Origin: Hyphomicrobiales bacterium | GTDB taxonomy: Bacteria > Pseudomonadota > Alphaproteobacteria > Rhizobiales > Xanthobacteraceae | Direction: 5' to 3' | Assembly: GCA_017305665.1 (NCBI GenBank) | Contig: JAFKKH010000007.1 | Coordinates: forward strand, 62,001 to 126,000 | DNA length: 64,000 bases | In this document: positions 25,076-33,654 of the stretch, piece by piece | How positions within the stretch are numbered: position 1 is the stretch's first letter | How the letters are laid out: each line of letters starts with the position of its first letter | Made by a program: the position numbers and the translations under genes | The notes under the pieces: model-generated | Told to the model about the DNA's origin: nothing | Seen by the model: only the letters and a program-made list of their open reading frames with translations | Databases searched by the model: none

Positions 25076-26320
25076 TCAGTTCTCGTAAACCAGCCGCGCG
25101 CGAATGGTACCGTCGAGCGCCCTGATCTCGTCGAGGATGTCTTCGCCAATGTTGTCGGGCTCTTCCGCATCGACAACAACGTAGCCGATCTCGCTGTCGG
25201 TCTGCAGATACTGCGCGGCGATGTTGATGTCACGCTGCAGGAACACCTCATTCAATCGCCGCAGCACCCCCGGAACGTTGCGATGCACGTGGATGAACCG
25301 CGCACCGACCGGACGGGTCGGCAATTGCACCTGCGGAAAATTCACCGCGCCCATGGTTGATCCGCTATCGGAATAATCGATCAGCTTGCGAGCGACTTCC
25401 TTGCCGATCCGGTCTTGCGCCTCCTCGGTCGAGCCGCCGATGTGAGGCGTCAGGATGACGTTCTTCAATCCCTGAAGCGGCGAGGTGAATCGATCCGCAT
25501 TCGACGCCGGCTCGACCGGAAACACATCGACCGCCGCACCGGCGAGGTGTCCGTCGCGCAACGCGGCTGCGAGGGCTTCAAGATCGACCACCGTACCACG
25601 GCTGTTGTTGATCAGGTAGGCACCCGGCTTCATGGCGCGGATTTCCGCCGCTCCGATCATGCCGGCGGTCGCGGGTGTCTCGGGCACATGCAGGCTTACG
25701 ACGTCGCTGTGCGCCAGCAGTTCATGCAAGGTATCGATCGGCTCGGTGTTGCCATGGCGCAGCCTGTCGGTGTGATCGTAGTAGATCACCCGCATGCCCA
25801 TCGCCTCGGCAAGCGTCGACAGCTGAGATCCGATATTGCCGTAGCCCACAATGCCGAGCGTCTTGCCGCGTACTTCACGGCTGTCCGTCGCGGACTTGTC
25901 CCAGCCGCCATCATGCGCGGCGATCGAGCGCGGCAAAATCCGGCGCAGCAGCATGACGATCTCGCCGATCACCAGTTCCGCGACGCTTCGCGTATTGGAG
26001 AACGGCGCATTGAACACCGGAACGCCTTGCGCCCGCGCGGCATTCAGATCGACCTGATTGGTTCCGACGCTGAAGCAGCCGACGGCGATCAGCCGGTCCG
26101 CCGCGGCGAAAATCTCAGGCGTGAGTTGCGTGCGCGACCGGATGCCGAGGATGTGAACCCCCTTCACGGCCTCACGCAGCGTACCAGCATCCAGCGCCTT
26201 GGGCAGTCGCTCGAGATTGGAATAGCCCGTCGTGTGGAACAACTCGACGGCGCTGTCATTCACGCCTTCGAGCAACAGAACCCTGATCTTGTCCTTGGCC
26301 AGAGAAAATTTGGCTGCCAT
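25076..26320 (-). CDS. serA: D-3-phosphoglycerate dehydrogenase with ACT domain
   Basis: The 414-residue protein catalyses the first step of serine synthesis. The NAD fold shows GIVGYGNIGSQLSTLAEAMGM. The catalytic residues appear in NNSRGTVVD (Arg), HVPETPAT and LTPHIGGSTEEAQ (His). A C-terminal ACT domain (about 340-414) binds serine as inhibitor in the E. coli enzyme, whose length is almost the same. It is monocistronic as far as can be seen and looks like a housekeeping gene inside the catabolic island. Confidence 0.92.
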   Translation of the reverse strand: MAAKFSLAKDKIRVLLLEGVNDSAVELFHTTGYSNLERLPKALDAGTLREAVKGVHILGIRSRTQLTPEIFAAADRLIAVGCFSVGTNQVDLNAARAQGVPVFNAPFSNTRSVAELVIGEIVMLLRRILPRSIAAHDGGWDKSATDSREVRGKTLGIVGYGNIGSQLSTLAEAMGMRVIYYDHTDRLRHGNTEPIDTLHELLAHSDVVSLHVPETPATAGMIGAAEIRAMKPGAYLINNSRGTVVDLEALAAALRDGHLAGAAVDVFPVEPASNADRFTSPLQGLKNVILTPHIGGSTEEAQDRIGKEVARKLIDYSDSGSTMGAVNFPQVQLPTRPVGARFIHVHRNVPGVLRRLNEVFLQRDINIAAQYLQTDSEIGYVVVDAEEPDNIGEDILDEIRALDGTIRARLVYEN

Positions 26321-26373
26321 GTGTTTTTCCGATTATCGACGTTTCCCAGATGTGCGCCATGTCGGACGCACCT

Positions 26374-27657
26374 TCAATGGGGCAAATCAGGATGCCAGCC
26401 CAAGACGGCCAGCATCACGAAAAAGCCGATAACGTAGGCAACCGCGACAGGCCACCCCTTCCTGACCCACAATCCCACTGACTTCGCCTCCGGATACATG
26501 TTCGACAGCGCCACACCCGCCGACGAGCCGAACCAGATCATCGAGCCGCCGAAACCAACTGCGTAGGCAAGATAGCCCCAGTCGTAGCCGCCCTGTTTCA
26601 GAGCGAGCGCCGTCAAGGGGATGTTGTCGAACACCGCGGAGACGAAACCGAGACCCAGCGCCGTATGCCAGGATGCTGCCGGCAGCCGCTCCACCGGCAT
26701 CATCGAGGCGGCGGTGACAAGGGACAGCAGAAAGATCGTTCCCTTGAAGGTCTCCGGCATGACCTTCCAGTCCGGCATGCGCAGCGGCGCTGTCACCAGG
26801 ATGGCAGCCCACACCGCCAGCCCCAGCAGCGGAACGCTATCAAGCAGCGAAGGATATTTCACGTTGGCCGTGATGTTGACGACCAGCGCGGCGGCGAGAA
26901 TCAGAACCACGATGAAGACACGGGCACGGTCCACCCGCAGGCCGCTTGGCGGATTCTTGACGATGGGCGAGTACCGTTGCTGAAAGATCGCCGCCGGGAT
27001 GGCGAAGACCGCCATCGCCACGACCGCAGCAATATAGGCTTCCACCACGCTGAGCGGGCTGACGCCATCGATCCACATCATCGTCGTCGTGGTGTCGCCG
27101 ACAACGCTGCCCGATCCACCAGCGTTTGACGCTGCGACGATCGCTGCGAGATAGCCGATATGCACCTTGCCACGAAAGACATGCCGCGCCACCGTGCCGC
27201 CGATCAGTGCCGCGGCGATGTTGTCGAGAAAGCTCGATATGACGAAAACAAGGACCAGCAGGACCGCGCCGCCCTTCCAGTCGTCAGGCAGCAGCGCCGG
27301 CATTTCGTCCGGAATTCGGCTTTCCTCGAAATGCCGCGATAAAAGAGCGAAACCCATCAGTAACAGGAACAGGTTGGTCAGCATGACCCACTCGTGTTCC
27401 ATATGATGACCAAATCCGGTGAATCCCGTCCCGAATTTGAATCCGGTGAACCCGATCTTGTAACCGATGATGACGGCGAGTCCCGTCAGAGCAATCGGCA
27501 GCGTATGGTGATGAAACAGCGCAATCCCGAGCAAAATTAGCGCGAACAGGATGAAATCGAGGGGAATTCCAAGGATCAAAACCGGATCGACCACGATGAC
27601 CTCAATTAACAAAAATGACCGGCGGGACCACGGAATCGTGCTCAACAGAAAACCCAC
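26374..27657 (-). CDS. Ion antiporter-like membrane protein (sodium:proton antiporter, IT superfamily)
   Basis: The roughly 412-427-residue protein has about eleven hydrophobic segments. Two repeated discontinuous motifs sit in its halves: SSFLDNIAAALIGG and SAVFDNIPLTALAL. Such paired DN motifs mark the ion-transporter/NhaD-like superfamily. It likely exchanges Na+ or an organic anion at the inner membrane. The start is unclear: GTG at 27657 or TTG at 27612, neither with a good ribosome site. It is divergent from the OYE gene. Confidence 0.75.
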   Translation of the reverse strand: MGFLLSTIPWSRRSFLLIEVIVVDPVLILGIPLDFILFALILLGIALFHHHTLPIALTGLAVIIGYKIGFTGFKFGTGFTGFGHHMEHEWVMLTNLFLLLMGFALLSRHFEESRIPDEMPALLPDDWKGGAVLLVLVFVISSFLDNIAAALIGGTVARHVFRGKVHIGYLAAIVAASNAGGSGSVVGDTTTTMMWIDGVSPLSVVEAYIAAVVAMAVFAIPAAIFQQRYSPIVKNPPSGLRVDRARVFIVVLILAAALVVNITANVKYPSLLDSVPLLGLAVWAAILVTAPLRMPDWKVMPETFKGTIFLLSLVTAASMMPVERLPAASWHTALGLGFVSAVFDNIPLTALALKQGGYDWGYLAYAVGFGGSMIWFGSSAGVALSNMYPEAKSVGLWVRKGWPVAVAYVIGFFVMLAVLGWHPDLPH

Positions 27658-27729
27658 GCCGCATCGAAGACCGCTGCAGCCGGATCGTCACAAGGCATTC
27701 GATCGGCTTTTGCCCCTCTGACCCCGTGG

Positions 27730-27745
27730 GGTATGATCCCATACC
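27730..27745. promoter_or_regulatory. Dyad in the divergent region before the OYE gene
   Basis: GGTATG-ATCC-CATACC is a perfect 6-bp dyad 59 bp upstream of the OYE start, in the gap shared with the antiporter gene. It is operator-like by position; no regulator gene is adjacent. Confidence 0.35.
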
Positions 27746-27803
27746 GCCCGAAAAACATCCATGGATAAGGACACTATCCAAAGTCAATTGAGGCAAAAGT
27801 CCC

Positions 27804-28976
27804 ATGTCCCACATCCGGCTATTTTCCCCGCTGACGATCCGTGGCGTCGAGTTGCGCAACCGTATCGTCGTGCCGCCGATGCATCAGTATTCGGCGGTCA
27901 GGGGATTTCCGACCGACTGGCATCTGATGAATGCCGGCAAATTCGCCGCCGGCGGCGCCGGCCTTGTCGTCGTGGAATCGACGAAAGTCGAACGGCGGGG
28001 CTGCGGCACGGTCGGTGACCTCGGTATCTGGGACGACAAGTTCGTCGAGCCGCTGAAGCGGGTCGCGGGCTTCATCAAGCAGCAGAATGCAGTCGCGGGA
28101 ATCCAGCTCGGCCACTCCGGCCGCAAGGCACGGGCCAACCGCCCCTGGGAGGGTGATCGCCCGCTGCAGCGGACCGCCGACATCGACGACTGGGACGACT
28201 GGACGCCGGTGGCGCCGAGCGCCATTGCACATAGCGAGAAATGGCCGGTCCCCCGCGCGCTGGACCGCCGCGAGGTCAAGGATCTGGTGCAGGCCTGGGG
28301 CCAAGCGGCCCGGCGAGCACACGACGCGGGGTTTGACGTGCTGGAGCTTCATGGCGCGCACGGCTATCTGGTGCACGAATTCCTGTCCGAACGGTCCAAC
28401 CAGCGCACCGACGAATACGGCGGTTCGGAAGCCAACCGGATGCGGTTCATTATCGAAGTTACCGAGGGGGTCCGGTCGTATTGGCCCGACCACAAGCCGC
28501 TATTCGTTCGCTTGTCCGTCGAAGACAATGCCGGCTGGGGACCGGAGCAAAGCGCGCGCCTTGCGAAAATTCTGAAAGCCAAGGGTGTCGATGTGATCGA
28601 CTGTTCATCGGGCGGCATTACCGACGTCGCGCCGATCCTCGGCAAGGAAATCAAATACAGTTATCAGGTGCCGCTCTCCGATTACGTCCGGCGCCACGCC
28701 GATATCATGACGATGGCGGTCGGGTTGATCATCCATGGCGATCAGGCCGAACAGATTCTGCGCGACGGCCAGGCCGACCTGATCGCGGTCGGTCGCGAGA
28801 TCCTCAACAATCCGAACTGGCCGATGGACGCCGCACTGAAGCTGGGGGTCGACGGTCCATTCCGGAACGTGCCGCCGCAATTCGGCTACTGGCTCGGCAC
28901 GCGTGCCAAGCGCGGCTTCGGCACACGGCCATCGACCTGGCAGAACGGTCTCGAGGAAGAGCAGAAGGCCCTTTGA
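27804..28976 (+). CDS. NADH:flavin oxidoreductase, Old Yellow Enzyme family
   Basis: The 390-residue FMN barrel has the OYE start LFSPLTIRGVELRNRIVVPPMHQYSA, the substrate-binding pair in ELHGAHGYLVHEFLS (H-x2-H) and RTDEYGGS, and the FMN phosphate site near AVGLI and AVGREI. It should reduce an activated C=C bond with NAD(P)H. It is the YqjM-like (thermophilic-type) subgroup by its length and motifs. It converges on a flavin reductase and monooxygenase pair, which suggests a shared terpenoid, alicyclic or aromatic substrate. Confidence 0.9.
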   Translation: MSHIRLFSPLTIRGVELRNRIVVPPMHQYSAVRGFPTDWHLMNAGKFAAGGAGLVVVESTKVERRGCGTVGDLGIWDDKFVEPLKRVAGFIKQQNAVAGIQLGHSGRKARANRPWEGDRPLQRTADIDDWDDWTPVAPSAIAHSEKWPVPRALDRREVKDLVQAWGQAARRAHDAGFDVLELHGAHGYLVHEFLSERSNQRTDEYGGSEANRMRFIIEVTEGVRSYWPDHKPLFVRLSVEDNAGWGPEQSARLAKILKAKGVDVIDCSSGGITDVAPILGKEIKYSYQVPLSDYVRRHADIMTMAVGLIIHGDQAEQILRDGQADLIAVGREILNNPNWPMDAALKLGVDGPFRNVPPQFGYWLGTRAKRGFGTRPSTWQNGLEEEQKAL

Positions 28977-28987
28977 GCCGACGGAGT

Positions 28988-29533
28988 TCACCCCTCCTCT
29001 ATGAAACGGCCATAGCCGCCTCGCGCGAACAGCAGCGCCTCCGACCTGTCGTAGCGATAGTTCTCCACCGCACCGAGGAAGATGACGTGATCGCCGCCAT
29101 AGTAGCGATCGACGGTGCGGCACTGGAAATTCGCCACGCTGCCGGGCAGAAGCGGCGCGCCGCCGAGACCGGGCGTCCACTGCACGCCTTCAAATTTGTC
29201 ACCCGAGGATTGGGCAAATCTGGACGCCAGCGCCCGCTGCGATGCACCGAGCACGTTGACCGCGAAGTGGCTGGCGTTCTGGAATGCGCTCATGCTCTGG
29301 GAGTAAATCACGAGACTCCACAGCACCAGTGGCGGGTTCAGCGATACAGACGCAAACGAATTGCAGGTCAGCCCATACGGTTTTCCAGCGGCGTCAACGG
29401 CCGTGATGATGGTGACACCGGTTGCGTAGGTCCCTAACGCATTGCGGAAATCGCGCGGGTCGATAGCCGACTGGTTGCTCGCCAGTTCGTTGGCCGGGTC
29501 CGGCACCTCGGGAAATTCTGGATCGTCCGCCAT
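28988..29533 (-). CDS. Flavin reductase (NADH:FMN/FAD oxidoreductase component)
   Basis: The 181-residue protein has the flavin-reductase fold signatures RDFRNALGTYATGVTIITA, GLTCNSFASVSLNPPLVLWSL and DHVIFLGAVENY. It supplies reduced flavin to the oxygenase encoded 10 bp upstream in the same operon. The ATG at 29533 is preferred over a TTG one codon earlier. It could also feed the NtaA-type monooxygenase at 1551, which has no reductase of its own nearby. Confidence 0.9.
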   Translation of the reverse strand: MADDPEFPEVPDPANELASNQSAIDPRDFRNALGTYATGVTIITAVDAAGKPYGLTCNSFASVSLNPPLVLWSLVIYSQSMSAFQNASHFAVNVLGASQRALASRFAQSSGDKFEGVQWTPGLGGAPLLPGSVANFQCRTVDRYYGGDHVIFLGAVENYRYDRSEALLFARGGYGRFIEEG

Positions 29534-29542
29534 CAAACGATC

Positions 29543-30742
29543 TCACAGAGTCAGGTTCTGGGATGGCAGGTCGAGCGCGACCCGACCGTAATTGGTGCCC
29601 GCCGCGTCGAAATTGAATGCGAGATGGGAGTTGATTGCATTCGCATCCCGGAACTGGCGCTGCAGCGGCGCTCCGGCAAATAAACCTCTCGCGCCGCTCG
29701 CGGCAAACAGGAGCGATACCGCCTCGGTACACAGGTTCACCGCATAAGCCCCGTCGCGCCGCCATCGGGTCTTTACCGCCATGTCCGGGATATGGCCGCG
29801 ACGCGCGTCCACCATCGCCTCGAGACAAGCCGACCGCATGATGAGACGCGCGGCATCGATTTTCGCCGACGCTTCCGCAATCTTGATTTGGGTGGACTGG
29901 AGATCGCCGAGCTTGGCACGGCTATAGGTGGTTGCGCGATGGCGAGCCACCTCGATGTAGTCGTCGAGACAGGCTTGTGCGTTGCCGAGCGCCACGCCTG
30001 ATAACACGAAGGGAAACAGCGCGAACACGGGCAGCGTGTAGAGAGGGTTTGGATTGACAATGCTCCCCGGCGACGGTCCGCCGTCGATCTCGGCAACCGA
30101 AACGGTCATCGCATCGGCAACAAAGACATCATCGACGGCGATATCGTTCGAGCCCGTCCCCTTCAGGCCGGTGACATTCCACATGTCGATGATCCTGTAG
30201 TCCTGGCGGGGCACCAGAAAGACGCGATATTCGATCCCATCCGCTTCATCGTCGGATGACACGATACCCGCGAGCATGTTCCACGCGCAGGAATCCACCC
30301 CGGACGAAAACGGCCAGCGGCCTTGCAGGCGATAGCCGCCTGTGACCTTTCGGGCGCGGCCTGCGGGAAATACAAAGGATGACGCGATCAGGGCGTTGAC
30401 GTCCCTGCCCCAGACGATGTCCTGTGCCCGGTCATCGAACATGCCGAGCATCCAGTGATGGCTCGCCAGGTTGGCAAGCGTCCAGGCGGTGGATGCATCG
30501 GCTGTCGCGATCACCTCGGCGAAATCGACCAGTGCCACATAGTCGAACTCAGAGCCTCCGATCCGCTTGGGCTGCAGGATGCGGAACAGTCCCGCCGCAT
30601 GCAAATCCTTCTCGGTCTCTGGCGGAAGCCGGCGCAATTCCTCGGTCTTCGCAGCCCGGTCGCGCAGAACAGGCACGAGGGCCCGCGCCCGCGTAAGCAT
30701 GGCGGCATAGCCCTCATCCGATTTGAAAACGAGTTTCGACAT
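29543..30742 (-). CDS. Flavin-dependent monooxygenase, acyl-CoA-dehydrogenase fold (HpaH/HsaA type)
   Basis: The 399-residue protein has the fold of acyl-CoA dehydrogenases but matches the two-component hydroxylases. Signs are WPFSSGVDSCAWN, TGLKGTGSNDIAVDDVFVAD and the C-terminal HLAFNFDAAGTNYG. These use reduced flavin made by a partner to hydroxylate phenols or to attack heteroatoms. The flavin reductase downstream is that partner. I chose MSKLVFK at 30742, since the family starts near there. It is divergent from the P450 gene. Confidence 0.88.
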   Translation of the reverse strand: MSKLVFKSDEGYAAMLTRARALVPVLRDRAAKTEELRRLPPETEKDLHAAGLFRILQPKRIGGSEFDYVALVDFAEVIATADASTAWTLANLASHHWMLGMFDDRAQDIVWGRDVNALIASSFVFPAGRARKVTGGYRLQGRWPFSSGVDSCAWNMLAGIVSSDDEADGIEYRVFLVPRQDYRIIDMWNVTGLKGTGSNDIAVDDVFVADAMTVSVAEIDGGPSPGSIVNPNPLYTLPVFALFPFVLSGVALGNAQACLDDYIEVARHRATTYSRAKLGDLQSTQIKIAEASAKIDAARLIMRSACLEAMVDARRGHIPDMAVKTRWRRDGAYAVNLCTEAVSLLFAASGARGLFAGAPLQRQFRDANAINSHLAFNFDAAGTNYGRVALDLPSQNLTL

Positions 30743-30918
30743 CAAGCAGTCCTTGCCGTCTCCACAACCCGATTGCACCGCGGAACGTCAGCAAAGCACA
30801 AAAACAAGCAATCGGCAGCAGCATCCTTGACTGTTAGCGGACTTGAAAAGCGTGGTGCCATCGCGTCAAATGACCCGGAGCGGATTTGTGTGATGTCCGA
30901 ACCCGAAAGCAACCTGTC

Positions 30919-32097
30919 GTGACGACTGCTCCCCGCATCGATATCGATTTGCCGGCGTTCTGGAACGATCCCTACCCCGTGCTGGCCGAATTGCGTCGCG
31001 ATGCACCCATCGCCTTCATTCCACAACTCGGCAGCACGATCTTCTGCCGGCGTGACGACATCTTCATTTCGGAGAAACAGATCGACATCTTCAGCTCGCA
31101 TCAGCCGCTAGGACTGATGAACAAGCTGATGGGCCACAACATGATGCGCAAGGACGGCGATGCGCACATGTCTGAACGCGCCACGATCTTTCCTGCGGTA
31201 TCGCCCAAGACCGTCAAATCGCACTGGAGCATGCAATTCCAGGCTCATGCGGATCGCATCATCGACAGTCTCGAGCCCGGCCGGCCCATCGACTTCTGCA
31301 AAAAATTCGCTCTGCCCTTCTCCGCGGAATGCCTGAAGTCCATCACCGGCCTGACAAGCATGCGGTTCGAGGACATGGACGCGTGGTCGCAAGCCATGAT
31401 CGACGGTATCGCCAACTACGCGGGCGTTCCCGAGATCGAGGCGCGATGTCACGCCGCGACGGCCGGCATCGATGCGGCGATCGACGACATGGTTCCGGTT
31501 CTGTCGAAGCAGCCGGACCAAAGTCTGCTCGGCGTGATGCTGAAGGCCGGCATGCCGATGGAGAGCATCAGGGCCAATATCAAGCTCGCGATCAGTGGCG
31601 GCCAGAACGAACCCCGCGACGCGATTTCGGGCACGGTGTGGGCGCTATTGACCCATCCCGATCAACTTGCCGAGGTGCTGGCAGGGCAATATCCGTGGAT
31701 GCAGGTATTCGAGGAATATGCCCGCTGGATCTCGCCGATCGGCATGTCGCCGCGGCGCATCGCCAAGCCGTGGACAATCCGGGACATCGATTTCGAAACG
31801 GAGGACCGGATTTTCTTCATGTTCGGATCGGCCAACCGCGACGAGCAATATTTCGAACGTCCCGATGCCTTCGATCTGAGCCGCGATGCCTCGAAGAGCA
31901 TCGCATTCGGTGCCGGTCCACACTTCTGCGCCGGCGCGTGGGCCTCGCGATCGATGGTCGCCGATGTCGGGCTGCCGACTATTTTCCGGCGGCTTCGCAA
32001 TCTTCGGCTGGTGGAAGGCGAAGCCGTCCGGATCGGCGGCTGGGCCTTCCGCGGCCTGCTCAATCTTCCCGTGGTGTGGGATGCGACGGACCGCTGA
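30919..32097 (+). CDS. Cytochrome P450 with unusual I-helix
   Basis: The 392-residue bacterial P450 has the haem loop FGAGPHFCAGAW (Cys337) and a K-helix ExxR in EEYARWISP-type context. The I-helix reads ISGGQNEPRD (225-234), where most P450s have AGxDT. The acid-alcohol pair used to deliver protons to oxygen is therefore replaced by Asn230-Glu231. The start is the GTG at 30919. No ferredoxin or reductase partner gene is next to it. Redox partners would have to come from elsewhere, possibly the Fpr at 5938. Confidence 0.88.
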   Translation: MTTAPRIDIDLPAFWNDPYPVLAELRRDAPIAFIPQLGSTIFCRRDDIFISEKQIDIFSSHQPLGLMNKLMGHNMMRKDGDAHMSERATIFPAVSPKTVKSHWSMQFQAHADRIIDSLEPGRPIDFCKKFALPFSAECLKSITGLTSMRFEDMDAWSQAMIDGIANYAGVPEIEARCHAATAGIDAAIDDMVPVLSKQPDQSLLGVMLKAGMPMESIRANIKLAISGGQNEPRDAISGTVWALLTHPDQLAEVLAGQYPWMQVFEEYARWISPIGMSPRRIAKPWTIRDIDFETEDRIFFMFGSANRDEQYFERPDAFDLSRDASKSIAFGAGPHFCAGAWASRSMVADVGLPTIFRRLRNLRLVEGEAVRIGGWAFRGLLNLPVVWDATDR

Positions 32098-32106
32098 ATA
32101 AGCGTC

Positions 32107-32382
32107 TTACTGCTCCGCGACCTTGCGCGATTGCGCGGCCATGCCTTTGTCGAGTTCGACGCGACAGCCCGGGCTGAGCTGGCTACGGTTCTTGACCATG
32201 CAGGCGGTGATCCGGCTGATGTTGGGGATTTCGGAGCTGCACAGGCGGAACGCGTCACCGGTGCACTGGCGCTGCGCTTCGGCGGTGAAGGCGAAGCTCG
32301 GGCTCGACAGCGCCGCAAGGGAGATCGCGACAGCCAATGTCGCGGCGAACTGACGGACGGTCTTGGTGCGAACGATGGTCAT
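32107..32382 (-). CDS. Small secreted cysteine-rich protein, function unknown
   Basis: The 91-residue product has a signal peptide (TLAVAISLAALSSPSFAF). The mature part has four cysteines, spaced C-x7-C and C-x11-C, as in cysteine-rich (GLG1-type) repeats. The ATG at 32382 follows GAGGAG with good spacing, which excludes the longer reading from 32475. It ends 9 bp from the P450 stop on the other strand. It is probably periplasmic and disulfide-bonded. I cannot assign a role. Confidence 0.75.
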   Translation of the reverse strand: MTIVRTKTVRQFAATLAVAISLAALSSPSFAFTAEAQRQCTGDAFRLCSSEIPNISRITACMVKNRSQLSPGCRVELDKGMAAQSRKVAEQ

Positions 32383-32556
32383 CTGAAGCTCCTCGGGTTG
32401 GCCGTAAAATCCGCGGCCGTTGTTTGATGTCCCACCTTGGATCATCGGCAACGAGGAAACTGTGACGTGGGTCACTAAGTAAAATTACAAGCAATATCAA
32501 TGGATTGAGATCATCACGCGTCACACGCAAATTCAGCGCGATGGGCACAAAAAGAT

Positions 32557-32582
32557 AAGGGCTCCGGTTTGCCGGAGCCCTT
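32557..32582 (-). terminator. Rho-independent terminator of the TRAP operon
   Basis: AAGGGCTCCGG and CCGGAGCCCTT form an 11-bp stem with a 4-nt loop. On the minus strand it is followed by ATCTTTTTG. It lies 24 bp after the stop of the TRAP binding-protein gene, as expected for the operon end. Confidence 0.85.
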
Positions 32583-32605
32583 GAATTGTCCTGAGCACAG
32601 GAACG

Positions 32606-33607
32606 TCAGCCCTTGCGATGCTTCTCAACGATATCGCGGAATTTCTTGACGTTGTCGGCGCCGGCATAATCCGCGATGCGCTTGTAGGCCGGATCCATCT
32701 TGGCGCGGAACGGCGCCAGATCAGGACGCGTGACCAGCATCCCTGCCTTCTCAAGCTTCGCGATCTGATCCGTCTCCGCGTCCGCAATCAGCCTGCGCAT
32801 CAATTCGCCCGACGTTTTGCTCTCCTCGCGGAAGATCGTCTGCTGTTCCGGCGTCAGACGCTTCCAGGTGTTCACGCCGACGGTGTGGATCATGTTGTTG
32901 TAGATGTGACGGGTGAGCGCGAGATGCTTCTGCACTTCGGCGATCTTGTTGAAGTAGATCACCGCGATCGGATTCTCTTCGCCGTCGACCACCTTCTGCG
33001 AGAGCGCGAGATAAAGCTCGGGGAAGGCAATCGCCTGCACCACCGCGCCAAGCGCCTCCATCGACGCCTGGATCTGCAATTCCGGCGGCGTGCGGATCTT
33101 CAGCCCCTTTACATCATCGGGCGCATTGATCGGATGCACGCTATTGGTGAGATTGCGGAAGCCATATTCCCAGTTGCGCAGCAGGATGAAGCCTTGCTTC
33201 TCCGCAAGCGGACGGAACCAATCCATTGTGGGGCCGTCGAGGATTGGGAACGCCTCTTCTGGACCGTTGAAGATGAACGGCAGCTCCATCGCCGCAAACG
33301 CCTTGTCGTACTTGTCGAGCTGACCCTGCGTCGGCAGTCCCATGTCGATGGTACCGAGCTTGATCTGCTGCGCCTGCTCCGGCGGACCGCCAAGCTGATT
33401 GTTGGGGAAGATCGCGATCTTGAGCGCGCCGTTGGTGCGCTTCTCGACATTGGCGGCGAATTGCTTGGCGGCGATATTGGCCGGGTGATTTTCGTCGGCG
33501 AAGTGCGCGAAGCGAAGCGTGGTGACCGCCGCGCGCGCAATGTAGGGCGCGGCCAGCGTCAAGCTGGCGACTCCCGCGCCTGTTTTCAGAAATGATCGTC
33601 GATCCAT
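32606..33607 (-). CDS. TRAP transporter solute-binding protein (DctP type)
   Basis: The 333-residue protein starts with a twin-arginine signal (MDRRSFLKTGAG) cleaved after ARA, so it is exported folded. The body has the DctP pattern LRFAHFADENHPANIAAKQFAANVEKRT and the arginine-containing segment LKIRTPPELQ that binds carboxylates. The ATG at 33607 follows GAGGAGGAAAG. It lies 47 bp after the fused permease. The ligand is likely an organic acid, not identified. Confidence 0.9.
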   Translation of the reverse strand: MDRRSFLKTGAGVASLTLAAPYIARAAVTTLRFAHFADENHPANIAAKQFAANVEKRTNGALKIAIFPNNQLGGPPEQAQQIKLGTIDMGLPTQGQLDKYDKAFAAMELPFIFNGPEEAFPILDGPTMDWFRPLAEKQGFILLRNWEYGFRNLTNSVHPINAPDDVKGLKIRTPPELQIQASMEALGAVVQAIAFPELYLALSQKVVDGEENPIAVIYFNKIAEVQKHLALTRHIYNNMIHTVGVNTWKRLTPEQQTIFREESKTSGELMRRLIADAETDQIAKLEKAGMLVTRPDLAPFRAKMDPAYKRIADYAGADNVKKFRDIVEKHRKG

Positions 33608-33654
33608 ACTTTCCTCCTCGAGGGTCTTATGTCCGCGATACCACGGACGGTTCG

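Noticed and set aside
32456-32475. GTGAC/GTCAC dyad upstream of the cysteine-rich gene
   Set aside because: The arms are only 5 bp and no matching regulator or second copy is seen.
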